The notes under the pieces: model-generated | Database searches by the model: none | Told to the model about the DNA's origin: nothing | Seen by the model: only the letters and a program-made list of their open reading frames with translations | Shown here: piece after piece, positions 40,001 to 50,749 of the stretch | Layout of the letters: each line of letters starts with the position of its first letter | How positions within the stretch are numbered: position 1 is the stretch's first letter | Program-made: the position numbers and the translations under genes | From: Polytrichum commune | Taxonomy: Eukaryota; Streptophyta; Polytrichopsida; Polytrichales; Polytrichaceae | Direction: 5' to 3' | Assembly (NCBI GenBank): GCA_950295325.1 | Contig: OX485807.1 | Span: 3,786,501 to 3,846,500, forward strand | DNA length: 60,000 bases

Positions 40001-40860
40001 TAGTTTAACACAGAACATGTCTCATTTTTCAACTACATTGTAAAAAAAAAGTGGCATGATTTGTTATCTCTAGGGATTGGGATGATCAAGCATTGAGCAA
40101 TTTCAATCGCAAGTCTATGATTTGAAGGTGCAGTAGGCAATAACGTTTTTTTTTGTTGGATAGTATCAATGGTTCCTTCAAGTAAACTTCACATTGAGAA
40201 AGTCCTTGAGGTAAATGTAGGTTGTTCTCTTACCCTTGTGGTGGAAAGAGTTCCATTCTATAGCCAAAAAAACCTGTTGAGAGCATGAAATGTGATTTTT
40301 GACAATGTTGGGATATCATGTACATGCTTCCTAGTGTAATAGACCCCATGATGCCTTCCAAATGGTCAAGGTGTCAAATCCTTGTTCAAGCAAGTGTTGA
40401 GAAAATGAGGTTGCTTGACCGACTAACCAAGAGGAAGATAGGTGAACTAGATGTTATTGAAAACCTACAACTAGCATAAATTGCGTACAACTCCATGAAA
40501 ATTCTCCAAATTCAGCCAACAATCATATAATACGTCCACAAGTAAACCTTATGATATGAGTGATGAGAACTTGGTTGCATACAAAACTCTAGCTCAGGAT
40601 TTTAGGGTTTAAGGATAAGAGCGATTGCGATAGCTTGTTTATCGAGCATCGCTTAGTTCGCGTGACAACGAAGCAACAACTGATCGGAGAAAAGTGAGAC
40701 AGGGAAAGAAGAAGAAGAATCGGTACCTACTTACCTCTGTTGCGTTGCTGTGGAGTCAGTGAATTGAGGGGAGGTTAAAAGATTGATAGGGGTTTATGTG
40801 AACGCAAAGAATGGTTGGTGACATCTCTCTCTATTGTTGGCACTTCCAACTCCACATTAA
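37088..40860. other. AT-rich intergenic DNA with short simple repeats, no gene seen
   Basis: Simple repeats: CTT run at about 37508-37532, GATTT run at about 38100-38124, and two G-runs of 11 and 14 at about 38994-39041. Short ORFs have no family features. The right end should contain the TFB2 promoter, not defined. Confidence 0.4.
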
Positions 40861-41475
40861 AATTTGTCTGTTGGATTGTACCGGAATTCTTTCATCCGGT
40901 TAGCATTTGTGAATTGCGAAGATTGTTATTTCAAGTTTAAGAAGAATCAGATTTTAGATGCAAGAGTTGCGAGAGGTCAGAGTGAGGTGGAGTGGAAAAT
41001 AGGGTTGTGGGGCCTTCATCAAGATGAAATTGGATCTTATAGGAATTGTATCAGCCGGTTAGCAATTGTAGTTGTGAAGAGTGTCATTTCAAGTTTTAGA
41101 AAAATTGGAGTTGAGATGCAAAGAGTAATGTAGGGAGCTAATTAGGGTTGGGGTCTTCATTAAGCTGCTGTTTATTATATTCGAATTGTCTCATCCGGTT
41201 AGCAATTGGGAATTGCGATTCAAGTGTTAGAATAGAAGCTGAGATGCGAAAGTTGTAAGAGGTCAGAGTGAGGTCCGGAGGAAAATAGGGTTGTGGAGGT
41301 GTTCATCAAGATGTAGTGGGATCATATCGGAATTGCCTCATCTGGTCAGCAAATGTGAATTGCGAAGATCAATACTTGAAGATCTAGAAGAACTGGGGTT
41401 TCACGAGATGCAACAAAAGTTGTAAGAGGTGAGGAAGGTGAAGGACCAACTTAGGGTTGTGGGGTGTTCATCAAG
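40861..41475 (+). repeat. Four-unit ~150-bp tandem repeat ending at the TFB2 start codon
   Basis: Units run about 40861-41026, 41027-41165, 41166-41315 and 41316-41478. Each contains GGAATT(G/C)..TCATCCGGTTAGCA, GTGAATTGCGAAGAT, GAGATGCAA, AGAGGTCAGAGTGAGGT, and ends AGGGTTGTGGGG(T)GTTCATCAAGATG. The final copy of that ending is the real start codon context of TFB2 (ATG 41476). Earlier units hold upstream ATGs: a 12-codon uORF at 41024-41062 and two ATGTAG start-stop sites at 41128-41133 and 41311-41316. Confidence 0.85.
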
Positions 41476-42864
41476 ATGCCACGGGTGAGGGTGGTGTCGA
41501 GGAATTTCATGGAGATGGTGGCTGCATTGCCTGCTGCCAAGCTGGATCTGCTATACGACCGCCACTGGACATGCCAAGCCGTCCTCCGCTCTCTGCCACC
41601 TCTGGCGAAGCAATATGCAATGCGTCTCTTGTATGTAGAAGCTGCCATTCCCAGTAAGTCATTGCAAGATTGGTCACTTCCAGGCTCCCTCACTAAGCAT
41701 CAAGTTGCAATTGACCGGCTGGAGCAATTACGCGTCATATTGGCCGAGAGGAAAAAAGATGTGTGCTATAGGATGAATCCGAAAATACAGAAGCAACTTC
41801 GACAAGCATTAAGTACTGGCGGAGGGCCTCCGAGAGACATAGTGGCTGGAAACATTGCTGCCAGGGTGCCTAACCCTGTGGACCTTGACAACTATGCCAT
41901 GAAACAGTGGGAGACAGTATTGTTGCAACTTGTGAGCTCCGCATCTGCAGATGGACCTACTGGCCCTCAGAATCCATTCATCATTCGAATCTTCCAGCGA
42001 GCAGGGCTCCTCGCAGCTGCCAAAGACAACGAGTTGCCGTCCATTACAGACTTAGGGTTTCAATTCCTGTTGATGGACACGAACTCACAGCTATGGCAGC
42101 TTGTGCGGGAATATGTGGTGGTTGCAGAGGAACAAGGGACAGATAGCGGCGAGCTCATAGGGTTTCTTCTTGAGCTTGGATTTCATACCGTCGGAGAAGC
42201 ATACAGTGTTAGCCCTTTGTCCCCTGCTTTGCAGAAGGTGTTGGAGGAGCTTGGGTCTTTAGGGCTTGTCCAGCTTCAGAAGGGGATGAAGGAACGGTGG
42301 TATATTCCTACCAAGCTTGCATCCAATCTCTCTGCAAGTCTTTCTGAATCTGCTGACTTTCAATCCGAAAAGGGTTTTGTTGTAGTGGAGACCAACTTTA
42401 GGGTTTACGCATACACATCCTCCAAGCTGCAAACCGAGATACTGCGCTGCTTCACAAGGTTGGAGTATCAGTTACCGAATCTGGTTGTCGGCGCACTCAA
42501 CAAGGAGAGTGTCAACCATGCCTTTGCAAGTGGCATTTCTGCTGAGCAGATCATCTCATTTCTGCGCAAGCATGCTCATCCTCATGTTGCACAGAAGCTC
42601 CCGATCGTTCCCGAGACTGTCTCAGACCAGCTTCGGCTTTGGGAGAGTGATCGAAACCGTGTTGAGCTCGAGCCCGCATACTTTTATGATGACTTTCCTT
42701 CCATGGATGTTTACGAGGCGGTTGTGTCACATGCGCGAGACCTTGGTGGGCTCATGTGGGAAAATTCCTCTGCACGGAGGCTTGTTGTTCGCGCAGATTT
42801 GCATGAGGATATGCGGGTTTTTATTCGACGTCAGAGCAATATTGCACCTGTGAACAGGAAATAG
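41476..42864 (+). CDS. TFB2: TFIIH core subunit TFB2 / p52 (GTF2H4), intact and intronless
   Basis: p52/TFB2 anchors and stimulates the XPB helicase in TFIIH, used in RNA polymerase II initiation and nucleotide excision repair; nuclear. One uninterrupted frame of 462 codons, the length of human p52. ATG 41476 was chosen over an upstream in-frame GTG at 41464 because MPRVRVVSRNFMEMVAALPA matches the family start. Following motifs: AKLDLLYDRHWTCQAVLRSL, PPLAKQYAMRLLYVE, KQWETVLLQLV, LGFQFLLMDTNSQLWQLVRE, LGFHTVGEAYSV, FVVVETNFRVYAYTSSKLQT, LPNLVVGALNKESV, ISAEQIISFLRKHAHP and QLRLWESDRNRVELEPAYFY. The C-terminal LVVRADLHEDMRVFIRRQ is the part that pairs with p8/TTDA. Base use is more GC-rich than the flanks. 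Absence of introns suggests a retrocopy that stayed open, but no poly(A) trace or target duplication was seen. Confidence 0.97.
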   Translation: MPRVRVVSRNFMEMVAALPAAKLDLLYDRHWTCQAVLRSLPPLAKQYAMRLLYVEAAIPSKSLQDWSLPGSLTKHQVAIDRLEQLRVILAERKKDVCYRMNPKIQKQLRQALSTGGGPPRDIVAGNIAARVPNPVDLDNYAMKQWETVLLQLVSSASADGPTGPQNPFIIRIFQRAGLLAAAKDNELPSITDLGFQFLLMDTNSQLWQLVREYVVVAEEQGTDSGELIGFLLELGFHTVGEAYSVSPLSPALQKVLEELGSLGLVQLQKGMKERWYIPTKLASNLSASLSESADFQSEKGFVVVETNFRVYAYTSSKLQTEILRCFTRLEYQLPNLVVGALNKESVNHAFASGISAEQIISFLRKHAHPHVAQKLPIVPETVSDQLRLWESDRNRVELEPAYFYDDFPSMDVYEAVVSHARDLGGLMWENSSARRLVVRADLHEDMRVFIRRQSNIAPVNRK

Positions 42865-43701
42865 CATGGCTTCCCATACTTTCCCATTTTCTCTCTTCTC
42901 TGTGGAGTCCTGTTTGGAGCGCTTGGATCACTCTCATGCAGTGTATTAGGTGGATTTTGTAAACATGGCTGATTAGGGTGAAACCGAGAAGGATGTAAAG
43001 AATGATTCTTCTATTAGAAGTGGCTGGTCTTCCATGGACATTCATGAGACCTCATGAGACCATCTTCACACGTGTGAGATCCTTGGTGAATTCCTGTGGG
43101 AAAATCCATTTGCATAGAGGTTTGTTGTTTGTGCAGATTTGCAGGAGGAAATGCACCTTATTATTTGATGCCAGAGCAACATGCTTTGTTGTTCTCGTTC
43201 ATCTTGTTTGAAGCTCATGGATCACTCTCAGCATGCTTCCAAGATGCAGTGTATTGGATCAGTATTGGGTGCTCTCAGCCTATTGGAGACTCAGCATGCT
43301 GAGAGTATTGGATCTGTATTGGGTGTATTTTGTAGTTATTGTTGATTGGGATCAAACCGAGAAGGGTGTGAGAAATGATTCTTTCTCCACAAGTGGCTGA
43401 TCTTCCATGAATGATTAACGTGACCTTTGTGTCACTTTTGAGAGACATGGCGAAACGCACAGATTTGCATGAGGATATGGGCCTCTGTATTCAATGTCCA
43501 GAGCAATATTGTGCCTGCACATAAGAAATATCACAGCCTTGCATACCTTGCTGTGCGCCCGAGTCTCGCTTGAAGTGCATGGATCAGTCAGCATGCTCCC
43601 AAGACGCAGCATAATAGATGTATTTTTGTAGACATGGCTGATTAAGATGAAATTGTCAAGAACAGAAGTGAAGAACAAGAATTTTCTTGGAAGTGACTGG
43701 T
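42698..43701 (+). repeat. Three tandem copies of the TFB2 3' end plus 3' flank
   Basis: Unit 1 (42698-43028) is the last ~55 codons of the gene plus 3' flank. Units 2 (43029-43401) and 3 (43402-43701) are decayed copies starting CTTCCATG. They retain GTGGGAAAAT, GCAGATTTGCA(T/G)GAGGA, CAGAGCAA(T/C)AT, CATGGATCA, GGCTGATTA/GATTGGGA and AAGTG(G/A)CTG(G/A)T in order. Unit 2 has a GAGACTCAGCATGCTGAGAG-type local insertion with a second GTATTGGATC. Neither copy keeps an open frame. Confidence 0.9.
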
Positions 43702-43705
43702 ATCA

Positions 43706-44817
43706 GCTCATCTCTATGTGAAAGCAGGTACTCTTCCCTCTTTCAATTAGTCTGGAATTACCGAATGGTGCAAATTCTAATCACACTAAATTCTAGATTC
43801 ATTAGAATTGGTGACAGTAGAATCACACAACTTGGCAGGATTTGGATATTGATGACAGCAGTGATAATACCACATTGTGATGCACACTATTGAACACAAT
43901 GTCATCATGGCGTCCATTGATGGATGAACAAGATTCTTTTTATTGATTCAATTCACAAGACACAATTTCCTTTTATGTTTTGTGCTATACAATGCACACC
44001 AAGTCTTCATAAGCAGAACTAGTCTGCACCCCACTGATTTCTGAAAGTGAAGTCTGAAGAATCAATACGGTTAAATTGAAGTAAACATAGTAGTTTGATT
44101 GTTTGTTCATTACATAAGTACTCTGTTTCACAGCAGGTAATCCTTGATTTTAGCCACAATTGAGAGTGGAACTGTGGCCACCCTTCTATGAGTAGGAGTT
44201 CACAACAATTGTTTTGTGGCATTGTGATAAACCTGATCAGAAATTGATTTGTATAAAAAAAAAGTGGCCACCTAGATAATGGTGTCCCAAACTTAAACCC
44301 TAAGCATCTAAGAGTTCCAGACTGGGCCTCTCAAAGCAAAAATTACACTAAATATTGTATTTAGTGTCATATGGTATTTTATGTCATTTTTGGTAACTTT
44401 TCTGATGAGACTTTTTATAAACAAGTTTATCAATACTGTCATCCCAACTGACTATTACTTTATCTAATGCCAATTATTCAAACAATGTTTGGTATATTTT
44501 GCATCCTAACATTTATGTAACGAAATATTGTTATGGATGATTGAAATTTGGATGGAAAACCAGTCAGTAACCAACAGTTCTTGCAAAATTGTGATTCTAT
44601 AAATCCCAATTTTTTTACAAGGAATGGCAAATAATGTTGGGTTTACTTTTAGTGTTGGTGACATTACACGGACACTTCACAATGTTACATCATGAATTGG
44701 ATGGTTTGTTTCTTAAGGAGTGAGGTTTAATTAAATACTATATACTAGAAGCAATGCACAGTCTTAGATATTTGTTTGCCCAATGATACCAAAAACAAAA
44801 TGTTCCGTGTTTGTTGG
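43706..44817. other. Intergenic DNA right of TFB2, nothing recognised
   Basis: AT-rich, short ORFs only, no defined repeat. Confidence 0.4.
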
Positions 44818-45851
44818 GAGGATGTTAAGATCCCCCCACGAACTTTTCGGGGGAGGAATATTCGGGCAGGGGCAGCCGCCCGTCCAGAAAAGCTTGGACC
44901 CAACTGAAAATTGTTGCCCATCCGCCCGCCCGACTTTGAAAAAACCATTGCCCTTGCATTACCATTATTGCACTCCAGTAAATATAATTTATAATTAATT
45001 ATGCTTAATTAATTTGGTAAGCATGTTTTTTGATTTTATTGGGCTTGATTAATATTAATCAAAATTAATTAGACTTAGTTGCATCCAATCACACTTAATT
45101 AGTTTAAATGCATATGAATACTTTGTGAAAGTAGAGGGTATTAACTAGACTATAATATTAAAAATATTAAAAATAAATCACTAATTTTAGTTCCATTTTA
45201 GAATGACAAAGACCCTTTCAATGGTAAGTCAAAAAAATTATAACCTCAATGCTAATGAAGATTTTGTAATATTTGACTTCTAAGTTAATTACATGCTTTA
45301 TTGGCGGTTTAATTTTGAAAATGAAATCCCAATCAATTGCTTACTTACTCAATGGAAGTGAACATATATATTGGATTTGGAACCTTGAAGATGAAGTGCA
45401 CCCAATATGGGATTTGTGGATAAGTGACCTTCAAGAATGCAAGGGCAATGGTTTTATCGAAGTCGGGCGGGTGGGCAACAATTTTCGGTCGGGTCCAAAA
45501 AAGCTTGATAATTTGGACAGGTGGCTACCTGTGAGGCCAAACCGCCCACCCTTAAGCGTCCTAGTCCGGGTGAGGAATGGATATCACATTCGTTTCGCAT
45601 AGCTCCCTCTTACCCACTTCATTGGAAGTCCTTACATTTCCCATTAATTCGTACACACCAATTTATTCCATAATAAGATTACAAGTGTTAAGAAACATTC
45701 TTCTCTATCATGGCGCTATTCGCATGCTCAAATACAATCCCACACAACTTAATCACCACTCTAATGAACTAGTTATTTTCCCCTTTGTTTGAAACCAACA
45801 CTATGCACTAACCTAAATGACTATGCTACAATTTAGTCTAGTCTAAGTAAG

Positions 45852-46480
45852 CTCCACTTCGGCCTTAGCAACCACTGCCCTCGGCCTTAGTAAGCCCTGG
45901 TCCCATCTAAGTAAACTCTGCCCCCTGGCCTTAGTAGCTGTTGGCCTCGGCCTTCGTAGTTGTTGGTCTCACCTAAGTAACTCTGCCCCCTGGCCTTAGT
46001 GGCTGTTGGCCTCGGCCTTCGTAGTTGCTGGTCTCACCTAAGTAAACTCTGCCCCCTGGCCTTAGTAAGCCCCTGGTTCCATCTAATTAAGCTCTGCCCT
46101 TGGCCTTAGTAGCTGTTGGCTCCATCTAATTAAGCTCTACCATTGGCCTTAGTAGCTGTTGGCTCCATCTAATTAAGCTCTGCCCTATGGCCTTAGTAAG
46201 CCCCTGGTTCCATCTAATTAAGCTTTGTCCTATGGCCTTAGTAAGCCCCTGGTTCCATCTAATTAAGCTTTGCCCCATGGCCTTAGTAGCTGCTGGCCTC
46301 GGCCCTCTTAGTTGCTGGTCTCACCTAAATAAACTCTGCCCTTGGCCTTAGTAAGCCCTGGTCTCATCTAAGTCAGCTCTGCCCTTGGCCTTAGTAAGCC
46401 CCTGGTTCCATCTAATTAAGCTCTGCCCCATGGCCTTAGTAGCTCTTGGCCTTGGCCTTAGTAAGCCCCTATCAAGCTAC
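45852..46480. repeat. Minisatellite inside solo LTR copy 2
   Basis: A dozen or more diverged units built from GGCCTTAGTAAGCCCCTGGT, TCCATCTAATTAAGCTCTGC and CTGTTGGCCTCGGCCTT. Unit length varies, roughly 45-65 bp, with higher-order mixing. Confidence 0.9.
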
Positions 46481-46636
46481 CCCTAATCACTACTTTCCTA
46501 AGCTCCCTCTAATCACTAATTTTCTAAGCTCCCCTTAATCACTACTTTTCTAAGCTCCCTCTAATCGCTAATTTTCTAAGCTCCCTCTAATCAACTACAT
46601 TCTCTACCACACTACACCACACTCACACACACACCA

Positions 46637-46639
<3 letters not shown>

Positions 46640-46673
<34 letters not shown>
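46640..46673. repeat. (GA)17 microsatellite
   Basis: Uninterrupted GA run inside the solo LTR. Confidence 0.97.
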
Positions 46674-46676
<3 letters not shown>

Positions 46677-47134
46677 GCATCCAAACCGCAACCTCCTTAG
46701 CCTTCTCCTACTCAGTAGGACCTTATCCTATCCACTAAACCCTCAACCCCTAAACCAACAAGAACATGTTCTAATTCAAACATTTAAGCCAAGGCCCTTC
46801 CCCTTGCTTCATCAAACACTACTCCTCTAATCAAAACACTTTCTAATGCTACTAATCCTCTCCTTAACCACACAAAATGGCTTAAGGCCTAAACATAAAT
46901 CCACACTAAGCCTCACTTTTTTTATACTTTTAATTGTTTCAATAACACTCCAATTGCAATTCTAAATAAATTCTAAACATAAAACAAATATGAGCACTAA
47001 TTTTGGGCTCATACTACCCCTACCCAAATATTCCTCCCCTGAAAAATTCCTGGGGGGGGGGGGGATTTAACATCCTCTTGTGTGTGGTTCCACGACCGGG
47101 CCTGTTAGCCAACTGAGGCAAAACACGAGATTGG

Positions 47135-47332
47135 GCTACTGTCCAGGGAGATTTTTGGACATAATTGGTTGATATACTAGTGTTTCCAAGTCCAATCGAT
47201 TACATGTTGACATCTTTCAGTTTTTCTTTGTTAAATTTGGGTGTATTTTATAAATTCCTCTAAGATGATTACTATTTTTTTTAAGTCTTGAACTTCAACT
47301 GGTTAATTCTCACCTTAATTGGTTCATCTATA
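47135..47332 (+). repeat. Dispersed repeat D2, copy 2
   Basis: Reverse-complement partner of 7090-7290. It lies between the MITE end and the LINE endonuclease ORF and may be LINE 5' untranslated sequence. Confidence 0.55.
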
Positions 47333-47344
47333 ACCATATAAAGA

Positions 47345-48240
47345 ATGCCGCACACCCCAGGTAGAGGAGGCCTACTTACACTCATACACCAAAAATATGG
47401 ATTCCAAGGAAACATTACAAAAATACCCTCCCCTACCAACATATCACCATGCCTACAAATTATCCACATAAAAAACAACAAACTACAACCGTGGCTATTA
47501 ATCCATATGTACATGCCATTACATGAAAAAAACATTAGATTAATCCCCGATATAATGCATACCATAAATACACAAACAACTGGACACCAAAACCACACAC
47601 ACACACCCTATGTAGTGACTTTAGGAAAAATGAACATGGTACCACCCCCCACAAGAAGAGGAATTTAGTTGGAGAACATACATAATCTCGCACTCTCTTA
47701 TATCTCTATCAATACAACATACTCTAGACAAGGTGGACTTAACTATATAAACACTAGCCTAATAGATGGTTTTTATATAAACACACAACATGCAACAACA
47801 TACTCATCAATCGTATTCCAAGACCAAAACTTAAACTCCGACCATTTACCAATTATTCTAAAAATACCACCAAACACCCTAATAGCTCGAGTAGTGCAAC
47901 CCTCACCACCCCAAATAACCATAATCATGCATCCCATCCCACAAGAAAACCTCAAAAAAATTAACACCGAGTTTTTTTGAAGAAAATGCAACCCAACTCA
48001 ATGAATCAACCACCCTATTATCTAATAATCACTTAACAAATGAACTATGACATATATCATGTACACAAATGGACAATATCACCCAATTTTTTAAAAAAAA
48101 ACATAGAAGAGACATGTAACGCCACACCCATATCCACACTGACCAATAGAACCACTCAACAAGAAGGCTACTTAATCAGAAAGATTCAAAAAAATGGAAA
48201 CAACACATAGCAACCTACCACCTAACAAAAGAGTGTCTTG
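47345..48240 (+). pseudogene. LINE endonuclease (APE-type) domain, 5' block
   Basis: One frame with a single TAG at 47666-47668 reads GGLLTLIHQKYGFQGNITKI, PWLLIHMYMPLHEKNIRLIP, GGLNYINTSLIDGF and LNSDHLPIILKIPPN. The GLLTLI strand, the (L)IHxYMP strand and terminal SDHLPI are hallmarks of the LINE endonuclease. The sequence then decays in an A-rich linker to about 48240, where LINE-like composition stops. Reverse transcriptase follows only at 54690, so the element appears split by later insertions. The strong A/C bias of both blocks supports a common origin. Confidence 0.75.
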
Positions 48241-48675
48241 AAGTTATGCAAGTGTGTTGGGAGAGAACTATTCTAAGAACAATGATGTTTCCTCCTTTGT
48301 TGCATTGTTTGTATTGAACCTTGCATACTTATGTCACCAAAAATTCCCCATCCTTCGATTTCGTCCTAGCCCGAGTGGAAAAGTTATAATGACACGTAGA
48401 AAATCCTCCCTCGGTAATTCAATTTATGATTCCAATATACCCTTGGAATATACATAACTTGACTAATCCCACACTATGTCATCTTATATTCCTTAACTTC
48501 GGGTAAGGTCACATCCTTAGCCTTCTCCAATGTCCACCCGGCTGCCTTGGCTACGCCTGCCTTCAATGATTTCCCTCATGTGAATTGAGTCATCGCCGTT
48601 GATTCCACACTACTGCACGAACCTTCGCTTGTTGATTCCATGAAGCACATAAGTTTAAGTATTAACAAATACTTG
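48241..48675. other. Insertion DNA between the LINE blocks, nothing recognised
   Basis: No ORF or defined repeat; it may belong to the LTR-related DNA at its right. Confidence 0.3.
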
Positions 48676-49785
48676 TGTAACTTATGGTGGCCTCTATTTT
48701 ACAGGCCTTCACATTCCATTACTAAGTTCAACCTTAATGGTCAATCACCAATACATTCAAAAGTTACACACACCCCTTCCTACCTAATGAATCCAACACT
48801 TTCAGTCTAAACATCATAAGTCAAAAACTATAAGAGTGTGTCACTATTTTTTTGGAAGTTTGGACATAGTCTCGGTTTTTTGGCTCTCAAAAATTCATAT
48901 GAAGTCCAAAAAATGAGTCCTTGGTATCTATAGATAGGTAATGAAGTCCTCTACATGAATGTGTAATAATATTTCTACTGCCACAAAGTATATGGTCGCA
49001 ATTCTACGCTGTTCCCTTTGAATCTTCACTTTTTCACTAGCTTTTGGAAGTTTGGACATAGTCTCGGTTTTTTGGCTCTCAAAATTTCATATCAAGTCCA
49101 ACAAAACTAAATGCTCCAATAAGAGACTTTGCACATCCGCATAAGTATAAGGCTAATCAATGAAATCCAAGTATTCAAACAAAGCCATAAATTGAAATTT
49201 AAATCATTCACGCCCGACTATTACTAATAAGAGGTCAAACCCTCTTCAAGGCCAACTAGCCTTGGCTCCTAATCTTATACCCATGCACACACACGTGCTC
49301 CTATCTTGCTTCCCACGCACCCACACGTATAACACATGGGGTGCCAAGGAGCACGAAGGAAAGAAATGATGAGTGAAGGAAGAACGAGGTCTTAAATAGC
49401 AAAGAGGAGGAGAGGGCATGAGGTAAGGATAGGGTGAGAGGATTAGAGCCTCTAATCACACCCCCTTAATATTCTCCTTCTAAATAGGAACTCATCCCAT
49501 CCACAAGGCTCTTCCATTCCTAAACCAACAAGGTGGATCCTAATGTGGGCATTTAACCCGCGGATCCCCTCTCGCCTCACCTTACTCTATACTCACCTAG
49601 TCAAGGCATTACCTCATTGAACTTAAACCTTGAGACAATCACACAACACCCCTTAATGTTTAAACTTAATCCACACCACACTTCACTCTTTTTATATTTT
49701 TGTGAATAATTAATAACCGTTAAAACATAACTTCTAATGGTCTCAAAGACTTAAGAACACATGTGAACATCATTTTGGGCTCATA
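48676..49785. mobile_element. LTR-family L, copy 3, left end uncertain
   Basis: The right end CATCATTTTGGGCTCATA at 49785 is the family end and is followed by ACTTG (49786-49790). An ACTTG followed by TGTAAC at 48671-48681 would supply the matching 5-bp duplication. The left subterminal sequence does not resemble copies 1 and 2, so the left limit is provisional. The CTTCACTCTTTTTATATTTT segment is shared with copy 1. A repeated phrase (TTTGGAAGTTTGGACATAGT at about 48853 and 49044) lies within. Confidence 0.5.
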
Positions 49786-49879
49786 ACTTGTCAAAAATTA
49801 GGAGTGAATACTTATTCGTATTTTTGCATTCTTATTTGGTTAGTTTCCCACAAGATGTATTATATGTAGCAATATATTT

Positions 49880-50310
49880 TACATAACAAACACATATACA
49901 TGAAGACCTTAATATCCAAATTTGGAGTTCACATGCCTATGCTAGAAGTGGTCAAAGTTCATTAACCGCATGATGAGTGTCTCATAAATGAGCTTGCATG
50001 TAATTTTTTAAAGCATGTTTGGTTTGGGGTGTTGCCCACACAACTAAAGATGGTTGATCCTTATAACGAGCAATACCCATGAGCAAGAAAGTTTTAGTAA
50101 CCTTTTATTCACTTTAAACCATCATTCTTCTTCAAACCAAAACAATTGCATCGGACTTGCACCTCTCTATTATGAAAACATAAACAAGATCCTTCATGCC
50201 AAGTGGGGGCCCTAGAAAAAGATGTGACATAGCTCCATGGTCATGTTTTTATCCATGTGCAACATTCCTATATTTGCACCCAAAATGAAACTCGACATGT
50301 TACATTATAG
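49880..50310. repeat. Diverged dispersed repeat, partner of 53060-53420
   Basis: AATTTGGAGTTCACATGCCT and the following AGTGGTCAAAGTTCATT, GATGGTTGAT, and TCGGACTTGCACCT phrases recur in order at 53060-53420. No coding capacity. Confidence 0.5.
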
Positions 50311-50717
50311 AAGATCATGTCTACTTTATGATTGGTGTCCAATTCAAACTCACGTTCCTTATATACTTATAAAATTGCTTAATAGATTTCACTGAGTACC
50401 CCTCACATATTCCACATGAGCTAAGAGATGCAACACTTTTGCAAATGTTCCATATAATAGAAGTTCCAACTTGGTTGACATGACGTCCTCAAATGAAACA
50501 AATTCATGAACGCCAACAATGAGATGTTTGGTGGGTGCTTTTGCATGGAACACGCTCATGTTGACATTCACTTTTGGCAACATAAATCTCCTAAAAAATA
50601 TCAAAAGCTCTCCATTCAAAGTGTACCACACCTACTTTGAAAAACATGGTTGACAACCACAAGAGTATCCGTCACCAAATGGACGAGTCCCATTTTCAAT
50701 TTCATCTTGACGATGAT

Positions 50718-50743
50718 GACAACAACAACAACAACAACAACAA
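50718..50743. repeat. (AAC)n microsatellite
   Basis: About eight AAC units directly left of the TIR element copy B. Confidence 0.95.
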
Positions 50744-50749
50744 AGCATA

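Larger units (their letters stand above)
45530..47013. mobile_element. Solo LTR, 1,484 bp, family L, copy 2
   Basis: Ends TGTGAGGCC and GGGCTCATA, with a perfect 5-bp duplication CTACC (45525-45529, 47014-47018). Shares CCACCCTTAAGCGTC and GTCCGGGTGAGG with copy 1 at the left and TTTTGGGCTCA at the right. It is longer because of a minisatellite. On the minus strand near 46745-46730 it has GGGTTTAGTGGATAGG, as in copy 1. Confidence 0.85.
44818..47077. mobile_element. ~770-bp long-TIR MITE, split by a solo LTR
   Basis: Left arm 44818-44960 begins GAGGATGTTAAGATCCCCCC and contains GGGGAGGAATATTCGGGCAG, AAAATTGTTGCCCA and AAACCATTGCCCTTGCATT. The right arm is its inverse, in two pieces: 45436-45529 and 47014-47077. 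With the LTR removed the arms align for about 145-155 bp. No clear target duplication, so the superfamily is open; arm length would suit a Mutator- or foldback-type element. Confidence 0.8.

Noticed and set aside
41464-41475. GTG start giving a four-residue longer TFB2
   Set aside because: Family members start at the MP(R/Q)V position; the ATG at 41476 fits and GTG starts are rare in plants.
42485-42853. 122-codon ORF in another frame of TFB2
   Set aside because: Shadow frame of the conserved TFB2 coding sequence.
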